The notes: generated by a model not told the origin, from the letters alone. DNA of 64,000 bases from Leptospira ellinghausenii (GCF_003114815.1 NZ_BFAZ01000001.1:1-64000); one strand, 5' to 3'. Positions 28,617-37,612 are shown, numbered from the stretch's first letter. Made by a program: numbers and translations.

Positions 28617-29103
28617 TACAAACGAATACGCAGATTACTGTAATTAAAATCAATCTTTATCCTAAGTTAAATGGTGGCAAAGAATATTTGATTCGTGAAC
28701 TGAATTGACTCGGGGTTGCGGAGATAAATCTAGAATCAATATGAATTCAAGGTTAAACCCCTTCAAAAGTGTGAATCCATTGAAACTCAAAGGGAAACCA
28801 GGAGAGATCGTTTTTTTTTGGAATTTTTACGACCAAAACAAATCTAATTTCTGGCACTTCGAATTTTACCGTTGGATTCAACCGAATCTCAGACGACTCA
28901 AGAGTTCTACCATAGACAGATTGATCCTGTTCCGGAAAAAATGATTTTTGATCCTCAATTTGACAAAAATCAACAGAAATTCAATTTTTGATAACCATTT
29001 TGGAAATGCAAAAATCTGGGTTTTGGTATGAAAAGGCAAAAGAAAATTTAAAAATTCTCACAAGATAAATTTGAAATCATTTTTTCCGAATACAGAATGT
29101 CTA
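28617..29103. other. Non-coding gap
   Basis: Nearly 490 bases without a convincing gene. A frame of 79 codons from TTG 28705 has no ribosome site and no protein-like features beyond chance. The neighbouring frame around 28852-28910 (LISGTSNFTVGFNRISDDSR) could be a fossil fragment. The promoter for the downstream gene is presumably here; no clear box was identified. Confidence 0.4.
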
Positions 29104-30252
29104 ATGGAAGCAACTGTGTTTGGAGAAACTTCTTTGCCTACCATCCTCATTTCCTTATCAATCGTAGTTTTATTTTCTATTTCCTTTGTCCAATGTAAGG
29201 CGTTTGGAAAAGACCCAGAAGGTCCCCATAAAGAATTGATTCAAAAATCAACCCATTATGATCATTCACGCGAACAGTTCGTTAATCGACGACCAGATGT
29301 ACTGGAGAAAATGAGAGAAGGTCAAAACTTCTTTTCGCTTTTCATTAAGTTTATGTTTGGTGGTGACAAATACCAGAAACCTTCTGTAAAATTACCTGAA
29401 GAAAAACCAAACTTTCAGGAATTTTTAAAACCCGACGAAAGTATTAAATTTATATGGTTTGGGCATTCCACTTTCCTTGTGAACATAGAAGGAACCATTT
29501 TGCTTTTTGATCCAGTTTTTTCTGGGTCAGCGGCTCCTTTTGCCTTTATGGTCAAACGATTCCAAGATGCTGTTGTGAAGTTAGAAGAATTGCCAAAAAT
29601 TGATTATATCATTATCTCACACGACCACTATGATCATTTGGATATGGAAACGATCGAATTCTTTAAAGCCAAAGAAACTCGTTTTCTCACCCCACTTGGT
29701 GTTACTTCTCACTTAAAAGAATGGGGCATACCAGAAGATCGATTCACCGAACTCGATTGGTGGGGAAAGTTTACCATAGGAAAAATTCAAATTGTTTGTA
29801 CACCTGCCCAACATTTTTCAGGAAGGAGAGGGATGAATGGGAACCAAACCCTTTGGTCTTCTTGGACAGTGATCGGTGAAAAGGAACGATTTTACTTTAG
29901 TGGGGATTCTGGATATGACATCCACTTCAAACAAATTGGTGATACGTATGGTCCCTTTGATTTAACCTTCATTGAAAATGGACAATACAATCCTATGTGG
30001 GAAGCAGTTCATGTTTTACCGGAACAAACTGCGAAGGCTCATTTGGATTTAAAAGGAAAACGATTAGTGCCCGTACATTGGGGGATGTTTAATTTATCCC
30101 TTCACAGTTGGTATGAACCAGGTGAAAACATTGAAAGAGAATCGAAAAAGCATAACATTGATTTGATGACTCCGAAATTTGGGCAGTTGGTAAAATTAAA
30201 GGAACCAAATCTTTTGGAACGTTGGTGGAAAAAATACATAGAAACCGATTGA
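29104..30252 (+). CDS. MBL-fold lipoprotein, NAPE-PLD/UlaG-like
   Basis: About 382 residues from ATG 29104; a TTG at 29071 would add 11. The N-terminal hydrophobic stretch ends in SFVQC, a lipobox-like site. The body follows the N-acyl-phosphatidylethanolamine-hydrolysing phospholipase D/UlaG pattern: WFGHSTFLVNIEGTILLFDP, zinc motif ISHDHYDHLD, TPAQHFSGR, YFSGDSGYD and a final VPVHWGMF. These residues supply the di-zinc centre. The likely reaction is phosphodiester or amide/lactone hydrolysis of a lipid-like substrate at the membrane; substrate unknown. It ends just before a perfect 13-bp hairpin shared with a converging gene. Confidence 0.85.
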   Translation: MEATVFGETSLPTILISLSIVVLFSISFVQCKAFGKDPEGPHKELIQKSTHYDHSREQFVNRRPDVLEKMREGQNFFSLFIKFMFGGDKYQKPSVKLPEEKPNFQEFLKPDESIKFIWFGHSTFLVNIEGTILLFDPVFSGSAAPFAFMVKRFQDAVVKLEELPKIDYIIISHDHYDHLDMETIEFFKAKETRFLTPLGVTSHLKEWGIPEDRFTELDWWGKFTIGKIQIVCTPAQHFSGRRGMNGNQTLWSSWTVIGEKERFYFSGDSGYDIHFKQIGDTYGPFDLTFIENGQYNPMWEAVHVLPEQTAKAHLDLKGKRLVPVHWGMFNLSLHSWYEPGENIERESKKHNIDLMTPKFGQLVKLKEPNLLERWWKKYIETD

Positions 30253-30261
30253 GTTTCATTG

Positions 30262-30294
30262 TCCAACAATCCAAATGAGAATTGGATTGTTGGA
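30262..30294. terminator. Hairpin between convergent genes
   Basis: TCCAACAATCCAA (30262-30274) pairs perfectly with TTGGATTGTTGGA (30282-30294). Downstream T-run is short on both strands. It most likely ends the MBL gene and, read the other way, the SRPBCC gene. Confidence 0.7.
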
Positions 30295-30345
30295 GTTTCC
30301 ATTGAATTAATATTTGTTAGTTGGAAGTGAAACAGGAATCAAATC

Positions 30346-30759
30346 TTAATTTGATTCGACATAGTGTTTGAAATTATTTAAGATCGATTGCCATCCATCT
30401 CTTTGCATTTCCACTGGATTTTCACTTTCGGCATCAAAAACAACAATCACTTCCGTATTTGGAGATTTGTCCAAAAATTGAACCTTAACCTTTCGTCCGT
30501 CAGGCATTGTGTATGACAATGATTGAAAATCTTTCACTTCATCGAAAATGGCTTCAAAATCGAATCCAAAACTTCCATCTTTTGCTTCCATTCTGGCAAA
30601 ATACTTTCCACCCGCAACTAAATCCACTTTTGCAGCAGGACAATGCCAAGACGGATCTGCAAAATTCCAAGACGTAATGTGAGATGAGTTGGTATAATAT
30701 TCCCAAACTTTTTTTCGATCGGAAGTAATGATCGCGTTAATTGTAATTTCTGTAGGCAT
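30346..30759 (-). CDS. SRPBCC/AHSA1-family protein
   Basis: A 137-residue cytoplasmic protein of the START/Bet v1-like helix-grip fold (Aha1 C-terminal subgroup). The start at 30759 (MPTEITINAIITSDRKKVWEYY) matches the family's usual N-terminus; an upstream start adds ten residues without support. Recognised segments are the WEYYTNSSHITSWNFA, the GGKYFARMEAKDGSFGFDFE core, and RDGWQSILNNFKHYV at the end. Such proteins bind a small hydrophobic ligand; in bacteria most are uncharacterised. It reads toward the hairpin at 30262-30294. Confidence 0.85.
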   Translation of the reverse strand: MPTEITINAIITSDRKKVWEYYTNSSHITSWNFADPSWHCPAAKVDLVAGGKYFARMEAKDGSFGFDFEAIFDEVKDFQSLSYTMPDGRKVKVQFLDKSPNTEVIVVFDAESENPVEMQRDGWQSILNNFKHYVESN

Positions 30760-30870
30760 AAGAGAAAATGGATTCAGTTTGTAACACATGAGTCAATGCT
30801 ATTTTCTCATCTTTTTTGAAACCAGCCGATAGAAAAATTTACCCCATTGTGTCACAAGGTGGTACAACAA

Positions 30871-31749
30871 ATGGGGAAAAAAATCTATAACAATCGTTAT
30901 GCAAAAATTATGATGATGATTTCATTCGTTTTCGTTTTGCTTGATTGTTCCGGCAATTCGAATTCAAATTTTTCTAGTTGGATGGAGGGAATCCTACTTG
31001 TTGTCAAAGTACCACAAGTTGAAACATCGACTGAACCAGATAAGCCAACTTTAGGGAATGAATATGAGATCCACTCCATCACTCCAGATGTACTTTTGGA
31101 AAATACTAACTTTGTGATCAAAGGAAAAAATCTCCTCTTGTTATCTCCAAAAGAATTGTGGGGAGAAGGTGGTGATAAGTATGTTTCCTTTACAAACAGG
31201 TCTGATGATGAAATTATGGCCCAAGTGAAACTGTGTTCTAATCCCATGATAGAAGTTCTTTTTGTCATTCCGTCGAAAGGTAAAGAAAAACGACTTTTAC
31301 CATGTCTCGGTCAGTTTTACTATTCGTTCCGTTCTTACTTTTTGGAAACCAACCAAGAGATCTCAAATTTTGAACCTAGGGCATTGAATCCTTCCTTACA
31401 AACGTTAGTAAATCTAGGAGAAATTGTGTTTGGAATTGAACCCCAACTTCCGAGTGGCATTTCTTTCAATTCCAAGACAGGAATTGTTACGGGAATCCCA
31501 ACAAGTTCTACCAATCAAATGTTTCAGTCGTTTCAAGTGACAGCTTCTTTAATAAAGAATCCAGAACTCAAAATCCATTCCGAGTTCCAACTCATTGTTC
31601 TAACAAGTGAAGAAAAAAACAACCGAACCTGTCGTGAGATCTCTGCTACGTCAACTTGTAATGGACCTTCACCTCATGTTTGTTCCAATAGTGGCAAATG
31701 TTTTATGAGTAAACTTGCTTGTATTTCAGACAGAGAGTGTGGGCTTTAA
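30871..31749 (+). CDS. Lipoprotein with putative Ig domain and Cys-rich tail
   Basis: ATG 30871 follows AAGGTGG at a normal distance and gives signal peptide FVFVLLDC with Cys26; upstream TTG is not needed. The last third carries a cadherin/He_PIG-like segment (PQLPSGISFNSKTGIVTGIP), common in bacterial surface proteins. The C-terminus is rich in cysteine (NRTCREISATSTCNGPSPHV, then CSNSGKCFMSKLACISDREC), suggesting three or four disulfides. Its 3' end overlaps any long version of the next gene, but with the next start at 31817 they are 67 bases apart. No enzymatic motif. Likely an exposed lipoprotein. Confidence 0.8.
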   Translation: MGKKIYNNRYAKIMMMISFVFVLLDCSGNSNSNFSSWMEGILLVVKVPQVETSTEPDKPTLGNEYEIHSITPDVLLENTNFVIKGKNLLLLSPKELWGEGGDKYVSFTNRSDDEIMAQVKLCSNPMIEVLFVIPSKGKEKRLLPCLGQFYYSFRSYFLETNQEISNFEPRALNPSLQTLVNLGEIVFGIEPQLPSGISFNSKTGIVTGIPTSSTNQMFQSFQVTASLIKNPELKIHSEFQLIVLTSEEKNNRTCREISATSTCNGPSPHVCSNSGKCFMSKLACISDRECGL

Positions 31750-31816
31750 AAAAAGGAAAACCTCTATTTACAAATCAAAACCAATCCTAAATGATGTGAA
31801 AGTCAGGTGGTCACCA

Positions 31817-32443
31817 TTGAAATATTCACATCTATTTTTTGTTAGTTTTTTAACTCTTGTTTTCCCTCTCCTTGCCATTGATGAAAGTAAAGAGCCAAAT
31901 GTACAATATACACTCCAAATCAATGGAAAAGACTATGATCTGATAGCCGACGTTCCTAAAAAAGTGAATGGAAATTTCCAAAATTTGAATCTATTACTGA
32001 AAGCAGGTAAATGGAAAGAGTTCTCCTATGGTGGAATTCAGTTTTCCTACTTGGCTTCCTTTACTTGGGAAGCAGATATCCAATCCGATAGTGATAAAAG
32101 TTGGGTTTTGTCTGGTAATGATTTCAAAATCATGTATTTTGTTTTATCCGAGTCGATCACAATAGAAGATTATACAAATGCTTTTGCAGATCGTATGGGA
32201 AAAGAAAATACACAAATCTTTGATGTAGAAGATCGTTTTGGAAATATTACATACTCTGGTAAAAAATTATTTGTGAAGATTTCTGGTGTAGACCTTGTTT
32301 ATGAAATCTATCTTATCCCTACAAAGGAAGGAACAAGGATCTTAACATTGCAAGATTCACCAGAAACTACGGACAAATCGAGTCAGGAAAAAATCGAAAT
32401 GATGGAACAAATTCGAAAACAATTTACCATTCTCAAACAATAA
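31817..32443 (+). CDS. Exported protein, 208 aa
   Basis: The best start is TTG 31817, six bases after AGGTGG, because it gives a neat SPase I signal peptide (LKYSHLFFVSFLTLVFPLLA) with cleavage before IDES; a longer frame from 31715 would overlap the upstream gene by 35 bases and bury the signal. The mature part is mostly beta (YTLQINGKDYDLIADVPK, FGNITYSGKKLFVKISG, YEIYLIPTKEGTRILTLQDS). It does not match a domain I know. Likely periplasmic or secreted. Confidence 0.65.
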   Translation: MKYSHLFFVSFLTLVFPLLAIDESKEPNVQYTLQINGKDYDLIADVPKKVNGNFQNLNLLLKAGKWKEFSYGGIQFSYLASFTWEADIQSDSDKSWVLSGNDFKIMYFVLSESITIEDYTNAFADRMGKENTQIFDVEDRFGNITYSGKKLFVKISGVDLVYEIYLIPTKEGTRILTLQDSPETTDKSSQEKIEMMEQIRKQFTILKQ

Positions 32444-32463
32444 AGAACCAACTTCGTATTTTT

Positions 32464-32493
32464 TTTACCTATTGGTTACGACAAGTAGGTAAA
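32464..32493 (+). promoter_or_regulatory. Hairpin covering the ribosome site of the next gene
   Basis: TTTACCTA (32464-32471) is a perfect inverted repeat of TAGGTAAA (32486-32493), which contains the probable ribosome site of the ATG at 32496. A folded message would hide that site. The loop is 14 bases. No known regulator is recognised; an RNA switch or thermosensor-like control is possible. Confidence 0.4.
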
Positions 32494-32495
32494 GT

Positions 32496-33029
32496 ATGCG
32501 TAAGTTTTGTTTTTTCCATTTCTGTATGGTGTTGTTTGTTTTCCAATGTTCTTCACAAGAAGACAAAGGACTCATTCCTGGTACTAGAATCACTGGTGAT
32601 CCACTCGGTGATGTTTTGGTATTTCTTGCATTATCCAATCCACCATGCCAATTTTTAACAAGTGAAAATGCAGGTGTAACATTCGTTTTACGAGAAGGGC
32701 AAACATCTATTTGTAGTGCACAACTTGTAAATGGTTCGCTTCAGGTAGAAAAATCGGGAAAATACCAGGTCCAATCATTTGCGGGTAAACAAACTTTATC
32801 TTCTTCCAGGTGTAATTCCCTTTCGTTTGATTTTCATGTAAAATTGAAAGAGGGAAGCACTGAACTTTTTTCATCTCAAAATCCCACTCCGAGTGAAATC
32901 AGTTTCGAAGTGGGAAAACAATACCAAATTTTCGCTTCTGGACTTGTTGATCCTGATTTGTACCAGTGCCAAGGGCGACCCGTTTCCTCAACGGTTACCG
33001 CTTACCGAATCCAATTCCAAAAACTTTAA
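32496..33029 (+). CDS. Hypothetical lipoprotein, 177 aa
   Basis: Starts MRKFCFFHFCMVLFVFQC, lipobox with Cys18, followed by a Ser/Gln-rich linker. The mature protein is predicted beta-rich with several cysteines (NPPCQFLT, ICSAQLVN, SRCNSLSFDF, LYQCQGRPV), so disulfide-stabilised. It resembles no family I recognise. Its ribosome site sits inside an 8-bp inverted repeat. It precedes by 127 bases another lipoprotein gene in the same direction, with a hairpin between. Confidence 0.78.
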   Translation: MRKFCFFHFCMVLFVFQCSSQEDKGLIPGTRITGDPLGDVLVFLALSNPPCQFLTSENAGVTFVLREGQTSICSAQLVNGSLQVEKSGKYQVQSFAGKQTLSSSRCNSLSFDFHVKLKEGSTELFSSQNPTPSEISFEVGKQYQIFASGLVDPDLYQCQGRPVSSTVTAYRIQFQKL

Positions 33030-33091
33030 TTTTATAAGGTTTCCCCACTTCCAAATCCATAGCTAAAAAAAAGAATCGAAGGACTGATTTA

Positions 33092-33120
33092 GGTAGTATC
33101 CGCAAATGCGGATAACTACC
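33092..33120. promoter_or_regulatory. Near-perfect hairpin before the tandem lipoprotein pair
   Basis: GGTAGTATCCGCA (33092-33104) pairs with TGCGGATAACTACC (33107-33120), a 13-bp stem with one bulged T and a 2-base loop. There is no T-run, so it is unlikely to be a simple terminator. It sits in the leader of the lipoprotein gene at 33157. Confidence 0.45.
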
Positions 33121-33156
33121 ATCGCTTTCTTTCCGTTAGAAGGTTATACTTTTCTT

Positions 33157-33597
33157 ATGAGGTCACTCTTCTTCCTTCTACTAAGTTTGTATTCTTGTAC
33201 CAGTTTTGACCGTATGGTATTTTTAGGCATCGTTGAGGATTCGATAAGAGAAAAGAAAAACGAATACATTCGCCGGCAAGTTGCATTAGGATACAGTTCG
33301 GAATGTTTGGTACTACCGAGTGAATCGATTCCTTTTTCTCGAATGGAACCTTGTCCGATTGGTGATTTCAGAAGTGTCGATTATGATCGAATGATCAAAG
33401 TAGAAGGTCGTATCCATGTGTGGTATGTTCCAAGTTATGTATTAGAAGGACATTCCAATTTAGAGTTTTACCAAGACGTCACACTTGGACGAGGTCCATT
33501 CCATAACCGATCGTTAAAGGAAAATATCCTCCGACAATCCATGTCTCAAAGCCAAAATCAAAATCGAAAGATTCCTACCTTACAATATTCGAAATGA
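33157..33597 (+). CDS. Lipoprotein, 146 aa, tandem paralogue (first copy)
   Basis: Start at ATG 33157 (MRSLFFLLLSLYSC) gives a short lipoprotein signal with Cys14 and GAAGG upstream; an upstream frame from 33106 begins inside a hairpin and lacks signal features. The core (ALGYSSECLVL, RMEPCPIGDFRSVDYDRM) recurs in the next gene (KYGYNSECLVL, RLEPCVVGDIRS), indicating duplication. The two cysteines of this core are conserved. The C-terminal quarter is Gln/Ser-rich. Function unknown; envelope location likely. Confidence 0.75.
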   Translation: MRSLFFLLLSLYSCTSFDRMVFLGIVEDSIREKKNEYIRRQVALGYSSECLVLPSESIPFSRMEPCPIGDFRSVDYDRMIKVEGRIHVWYVPSYVLEGHSNLEFYQDVTLGRGPFHNRSLKENILRQSMSQSQNQNRKIPTLQYSK

Positions 33598-33614
33598 AAG
33601 AGGAGTTCGTACAA

Positions 33615-34097
33615 ATGATTCAATATTGGATTCTATTTTTCACTTTTGCCTTTTGTATCGATTGTTCGGGTCGGCAAACGAACCATGAGTATACAACCTT
33701 AGAGGAACCCGCGATCCCCATCAAAGCAAATACGGTAAGTTTTGCAAATAAGTATGGATACAATTCGGAATGTTTGGTATTGATGGAAGGGCCTGTGCCA
33801 AGCCGATTGGAACCATGTGTTGTTGGTGATATTCGGTCTGCATCCATGATGTATAAAGAAACGGAAGTGACTGTCTCGGGTGAAACTGCACAATTTGAAT
33901 GGCAAATGACAGGGATGGTGTATTCACCTTTTGTGAACGAAACCTACTACCAAAATGCGATTTTATACAGAGGTTCCTTTTTTAGAAAATCAGACTTTCA
34001 AAATTATAGAGGATCTCCATATCCGACCATCGTTCCTTATTTGACAAGGCCTTCCTATCAATACCCAAGGCATGGGTATTACCGGTATGGTAGATAA
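33615..34097 (+). CDS. Lipoprotein, 160 aa, tandem paralogue (second copy)
   Basis: ATG 33615 follows GAGGAG with a nine-base gap and opens MIQYWILFFTFAFCIDC, Cys17; a frame from ATG 33594, overlapping the previous stop, lacks a ribosome site. It shares SECLVL, LEPC, VGD and a YYQNAILYRGSF / FYQDVTLGRGPF segment with the gene before it. The C-terminus is rich in Pro, Tyr and Arg (RPSYQYPRHGYYRYGR). A duplicated pair of unknown surface lipoproteins, translated from one message. Confidence 0.75.
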   Translation: MIQYWILFFTFAFCIDCSGRQTNHEYTTLEEPAIPIKANTVSFANKYGYNSECLVLMEGPVPSRLEPCVVGDIRSASMMYKETEVTVSGETAQFEWQMTGMVYSPFVNETYYQNAILYRGSFFRKSDFQNYRGSPYPTIVPYLTRPSYQYPRHGYYRYGR

Positions 34098-34178
34098 GGA
34101 TTTACGATTGACGTTATCCAATGATCCATCTAAACTTCTATGAGGAGATAGGGCTCTCTCAGTTCTATCATTTCTCTA

Positions 34179-35237
34179 ATGAAACATTTTTTCTTCATTC
34201 TTTTTTGTGTTAGTGCACTTAACTTTCCTCTGCTTGCCAAAGAGTCAAAAACATTATCAATTGGATTTGGTTCTTGTTTGCACCAAGAAAAAGAAAGCAC
34301 GATTTTAAAAACCATCCTATCAGAAAAATTGAACTACTTTATAATGTTAGGTGATAACATTTATGCAGACCAATTGTTTGCAAATGATAAAATTCCTGCG
34401 TATGAAAAACAATTCAATCGACCAGAATGGAAGGTTATTCAAAAAAACACCAAACTACTGTTTACTTGGGATGACCATGATTATGGGATCAATGATAGTG
34501 GTGCAGAATATGGTGACAAAATCAATTCCAGAAATGTATTTTTAAAATACGTTTTGCCAATGATGCCAAAACAAATCTCTCTTGGCACAGACAATAACGA
34601 AGGCATTTTTTATTCGTATTGGATACCATTTCAGGGAAAAAAAATCCATATCGTCATTCCTGATACACGTTACTTTCGTTCTCCTTTGGAAAAGAGTTTT
34701 TATTCCTATTTGACTGGTAAAAGCCAATACAGTCCTTCTTCCGATACAACTCGAACTATTTTGGGAAAAGAGCAGTGGGAATGGCTTACAAAAGAACTAT
34801 CAAAACCTTCCGACTTACTCATTTTTGTATCCAGTATCCAAGTTTTACCAACAGAACAACCTTTTGAAAAATGGAATAATTTCCCACATGAAAGAAACAG
34901 GTTATTATTAGCCTTACAAAATGCGAATACCAAAGGATTGTTACTTGTATCAGGAGATAGGCATATTGCTGAAATCCATGAATTTAAAATCCCAAACAAA
35001 TCGTCTTTGATTGAAATCACATCGAGTTCACTCAATTTGCCACTTCCATTTTTACCTTTGGAATATGATTCCGAATTGAAAATTGGGAGTGCATACAAAA
35101 ATGAAAACTATGGAACCATTCAAATCTCTTTGAAAGACGGAATGTTACATTGGTCGACATCCATCAAGGACTTAAATGGAAATTCTGTTTTAGAGGTTCA
35201 TTCTAATTTGCCAGCGAACCAGTTAGAAAAAAAATAG
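34179..35237 (+). CDS. PhoD-like alkaline phosphatase family protein
   Basis: A 352-residue exported phosphoesterase with SPase I signal (LCVSALNFPLLAKE-type). The metallophosphatase pattern of the PhoD family is clear: GFGSCLHQ near 30, LGDNIYAD near 60, TWDDHDYG near 100, SSIQVLP and VSGDRHIAE later. PhoD enzymes bind iron and calcium and release phosphate from phosphoesters or teichoic-acid-type polymers. It lacks the usual N-terminal PhoD domain and the Tat motif, so it is a short variant. It is followed by a TetR gene after 17 bases. Confidence 0.88.
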   Translation: MKHFFFILFCVSALNFPLLAKESKTLSIGFGSCLHQEKESTILKTILSEKLNYFIMLGDNIYADQLFANDKIPAYEKQFNRPEWKVIQKNTKLLFTWDDHDYGINDSGAEYGDKINSRNVFLKYVLPMMPKQISLGTDNNEGIFYSYWIPFQGKKIHIVIPDTRYFRSPLEKSFYSYLTGKSQYSPSSDTTRTILGKEQWEWLTKELSKPSDLLIFVSSIQVLPTEQPFEKWNNFPHERNRLLLALQNANTKGLLLVSGDRHIAEIHEFKIPNKSSLIEITSSSLNLPLPFLPLEYDSELKIGSAYKNENYGTIQISLKDGMLHWSTSIKDLNGNSVLEVHSNLPANQLEKK

Positions 35238-35254
35238 AGAATGGAGTCATCATT

Positions 35255-35821
35255 TTGAAACCCAAAGATAAAATTTTAGAAAGTTCATTTGCTTTGTTCC
35301 GAGAGAAAGGATTCCAGGCCACAGGCATCGCAGAAATTTTAGAAAAGGCCGGCGCATATAAAAAAACTCTATATGATCATTTTCGATCAAAGGATGACAT
35401 TGGTTTTGAATACCTAAACTATTTGTCCGAACAACAAAGGATTGTAATGTTAAAAGTGTTAGGGAAAGCAAATGACCTTCCTGACTTCATTGATAAATGG
35501 GTAAATTTTATTGTTCGTAATCAGAGGAATACCTCTAGAAAAGATTGTCCTATTGCATTGTTTTCAGGTGAAATTTCCCACCTTAACCAATTTGACTCGT
35601 ATCGAAATCGTGCCATACAACATGTGTTAGAAACTGTTGAAATTTGTATCCTAAAGTTCGAACCGACTTTACGCCCCGATCTTGTAAAATCCCTGAGTTA
35701 TGAACTTTATATGAGTTATTTAGGTGGATTACGTTTGTATGCACTCACAAAAGATCGCAAGGTCATTGAAAGGATGAAATCCCAAATGATCCATTCGGCA
35801 CAAAGGTTGATCAAAGTTTAA
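35255..35821 (+). CDS. TetR/AcrR-family transcriptional regulator
   Basis: A 188-residue protein with N-terminal TetR helix-turn-helix: ILESSFALFREKGFQATGIA, EILEKAGAYKKTLYDHFRSK. The C-terminal ligand domain is helical and ends AQRLIKV. The start is TTG 35255, nine bases after GGAG; no ATG is usable in frame. It follows the PhoD-like gene by 17 bases and may repress it or another nearby gene. The family resembles those regulating efflux or acyl-CoA genes; the ligand is unknown. It converges on the TPM gene with only seven bases between stops. Confidence 0.9.
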   Translation: MKPKDKILESSFALFREKGFQATGIAEILEKAGAYKKTLYDHFRSKDDIGFEYLNYLSEQQRIVMLKVLGKANDLPDFIDKWVNFIVRNQRNTSRKDCPIALFSGEISHLNQFDSYRNRAIQHVLETVEICILKFEPTLRPDLVKSLSYELYMSYLGGLRLYALTKDRKVIERMKSQMIHSAQRLIKV

Positions 35822-35828
35822 AGTTTGA

Positions 35829-37601
35829 TTACCAACTTCCACTTGCACCACCACCACCTGACCTTCCTCCTCCACCAGAGTAGGAGGTACTAGAGGAACG
35901 GTAACTGGATCCTGACCCCGAACTTGAGCTAGAACCGGAACTGGTAAAAAAGTCCCGTGTATGGGAGCTGACAGAGCTTGACCAACCGAGTTTCCGAAAG
36001 AAAAAAATGAAGATAGATGTAAAAATGGCTGAAACCAACATTGAAACCATGGCATAAATGTTAGGCGAATCAGGTAAAACAAACATTTTCGTTCGAATGA
36101 TGACTCCGATCACATAAAAGAGTCCATAAAAGAATATTATTCCCTCACCCGAAACCAACCCAATCCATAGGAAAAAAAACATCAACATGAAGAACAATTG
36201 AAACACAAAATGTGGTTCCTTCATGATGTTTTTAGAATTTGATGTTGTTGTGTTAGTTGAATTTTCATAATCAAAATCTTTTTGGTAACGAAGTGAATTA
36301 AGGTAAGTGTCAATTCCTTCTGCGCTTCGAATGCAGATCCAATCTATGTCTGCAATTTTTAGGTCTGATGTGATCGCATTTGTGATCGTTTGTTCTAATT
36401 TTGGATTATCAATGAGGAAACGATTTGATCCATTTGTTGACTCTATCATCGAGTTTTGATCTGTATGAACTAAGAATTTTTGATGATTTAAGGAAAAAAG
36501 TAAGGTGATCCCAGGTGACTTTCCAAATGCCAATTGGTGGTATTTTTTTCCTTCTTCCGTTAAATCACTTTTTGTATCTAAAAAGAGAATTTGAATTCCA
36601 ATCTTGTATTCTGTTTCTAACTTTCGAATGGTTTCGCCCGCTCGATCAAAAGAGAATCGTTCTAAAGAATCGTAGGGATCATAAATTCCAGTGCCTTTTT
36701 CGATTTCGATTTTCTTATCATGACGGATATGATCTAACAGTTCTAAAAATGCGCGGTATGTATAATTTGTAAAATCCCCAGTCCTACTTTCATGGTATCG
36801 ATTATGGAAGATACTCCTGATTTTGTTTTGGCTAAGAGACCAGTAAAAATCTGGGCTTGTCACGATTGTACCTTTGTACTCAATTTTAGGTGAAGTGACA
36901 AAAATCACGGAACTTACATTGGGAGAAGATTTTTGTCCTTGTAAGAGTAGGTGATTGGCTGCTCCCTCTAAAGCAACTTGGGATTCTAATGGAAGTACAC
37001 AAAATTTAAAATCAATTGATCGAAATTGTTTTGTTTCCTTTATGAGGTATGGAATTGTATCAGAGTGTAATTCTGAATTGGTATCACTAAATGGTTTTGG
37101 GCAAGATTCATTTGTTAATTTTGGTGATTGAGTCCGGAGTTGTTCTAAAATGGCAGTGACACCTGAGATCATCGCCATAGAAGGATTTCCAGCTTTCATA
37201 TTGGGAACGATGATTTCATCGATGATACGTTTTGCAATTAAATCAGTAAGGATTGATTCCAGTCCATAACCAACTTCAATCCTTACCTTCTTATCATTTG
37301 GAGCAAGTAACAACAATACTCCATTGTCTTTGTCTTTTTGCCCGAGTTTCCATTGTTCAAAAACAGCAACTGCTTCTTTTTCAATTGTACTTTCTTTTAA
37401 ACTTTCTGTAATATAAATCACAACTTGATTGGAAGTGATTTTTTCCTCTTCCAGTAAAATGGTTTCTAGTTTTGATTTGGTATCAATTGGCAAATATCCA
37501 CTTGGATCAACCACGGGTCCCGTGAGTTCCGGATAAGAACCAAAAGGCATTTTACATGAAATAATACTAACTAACGTTAAAGTGAAAATAAATTTTTTCA
37601 T
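35829..37601 (-). CDS. TPM-domain lipoprotein with Gly/Ser-rich tail
   Basis: Starts MKKFIFTLTLVSIISC, Cys16. Residues about 30-160 are a TPM/Psb32-type domain (VVDPSGYLPIDTKSKLETIL, SNQVVIYITES, DNGVLLLLAPNDKKVRIEVG, YGLESILTD); TPM proteins have been linked to membrane-protein repair or phosphatase activity. A second TPM-like copy seems to follow at 280-430 (YDSLERFSFDRAGETI, HQLAFGKSPGITLLFSLN). Two to three transmembrane helices occupy 455-540, and the end is Ser/Gly-rich (SGSSSSSGSG, GGGGRSGGGG) as in many YgcG-like proteins. It follows the DUF4349 gene by 11 bases, so the two form one operon. Confidence 0.85.
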   Translation of the reverse strand: MKKFIFTLTLVSIISCKMPFGSYPELTGPVVDPSGYLPIDTKSKLETILLEEEKITSNQVVIYITESLKESTIEKEAVAVFEQWKLGQKDKDNGVLLLLAPNDKKVRIEVGYGLESILTDLIAKRIIDEIIVPNMKAGNPSMAMISGVTAILEQLRTQSPKLTNESCPKPFSDTNSELHSDTIPYLIKETKQFRSIDFKFCVLPLESQVALEGAANHLLLQGQKSSPNVSSVIFVTSPKIEYKGTIVTSPDFYWSLSQNKIRSIFHNRYHESRTGDFTNYTYRAFLELLDHIRHDKKIEIEKGTGIYDPYDSLERFSFDRAGETIRKLETEYKIGIQILFLDTKSDLTEEGKKYHQLAFGKSPGITLLFSLNHQKFLVHTDQNSMIESTNGSNRFLIDNPKLEQTITNAITSDLKIADIDWICIRSAEGIDTYLNSLRYQKDFDYENSTNTTTSNSKNIMKEPHFVFQLFFMLMFFFLWIGLVSGEGIIFFYGLFYVIGVIIRTKMFVLPDSPNIYAMVSMLVSAIFTSIFIFFFRKLGWSSSVSSHTRDFFTSSGSSSSSGSGSSYRSSSTSYSGGGGRSGGGGASGSW

Positions 37602-37612
37602 ACAATCAAAAC

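Noticed and set aside
28705..28944. 79-codon frame in the 28617-29103 gap
   Set aside because: TTG start without a ribosome site and no recognisable protein; at best a decayed fragment.
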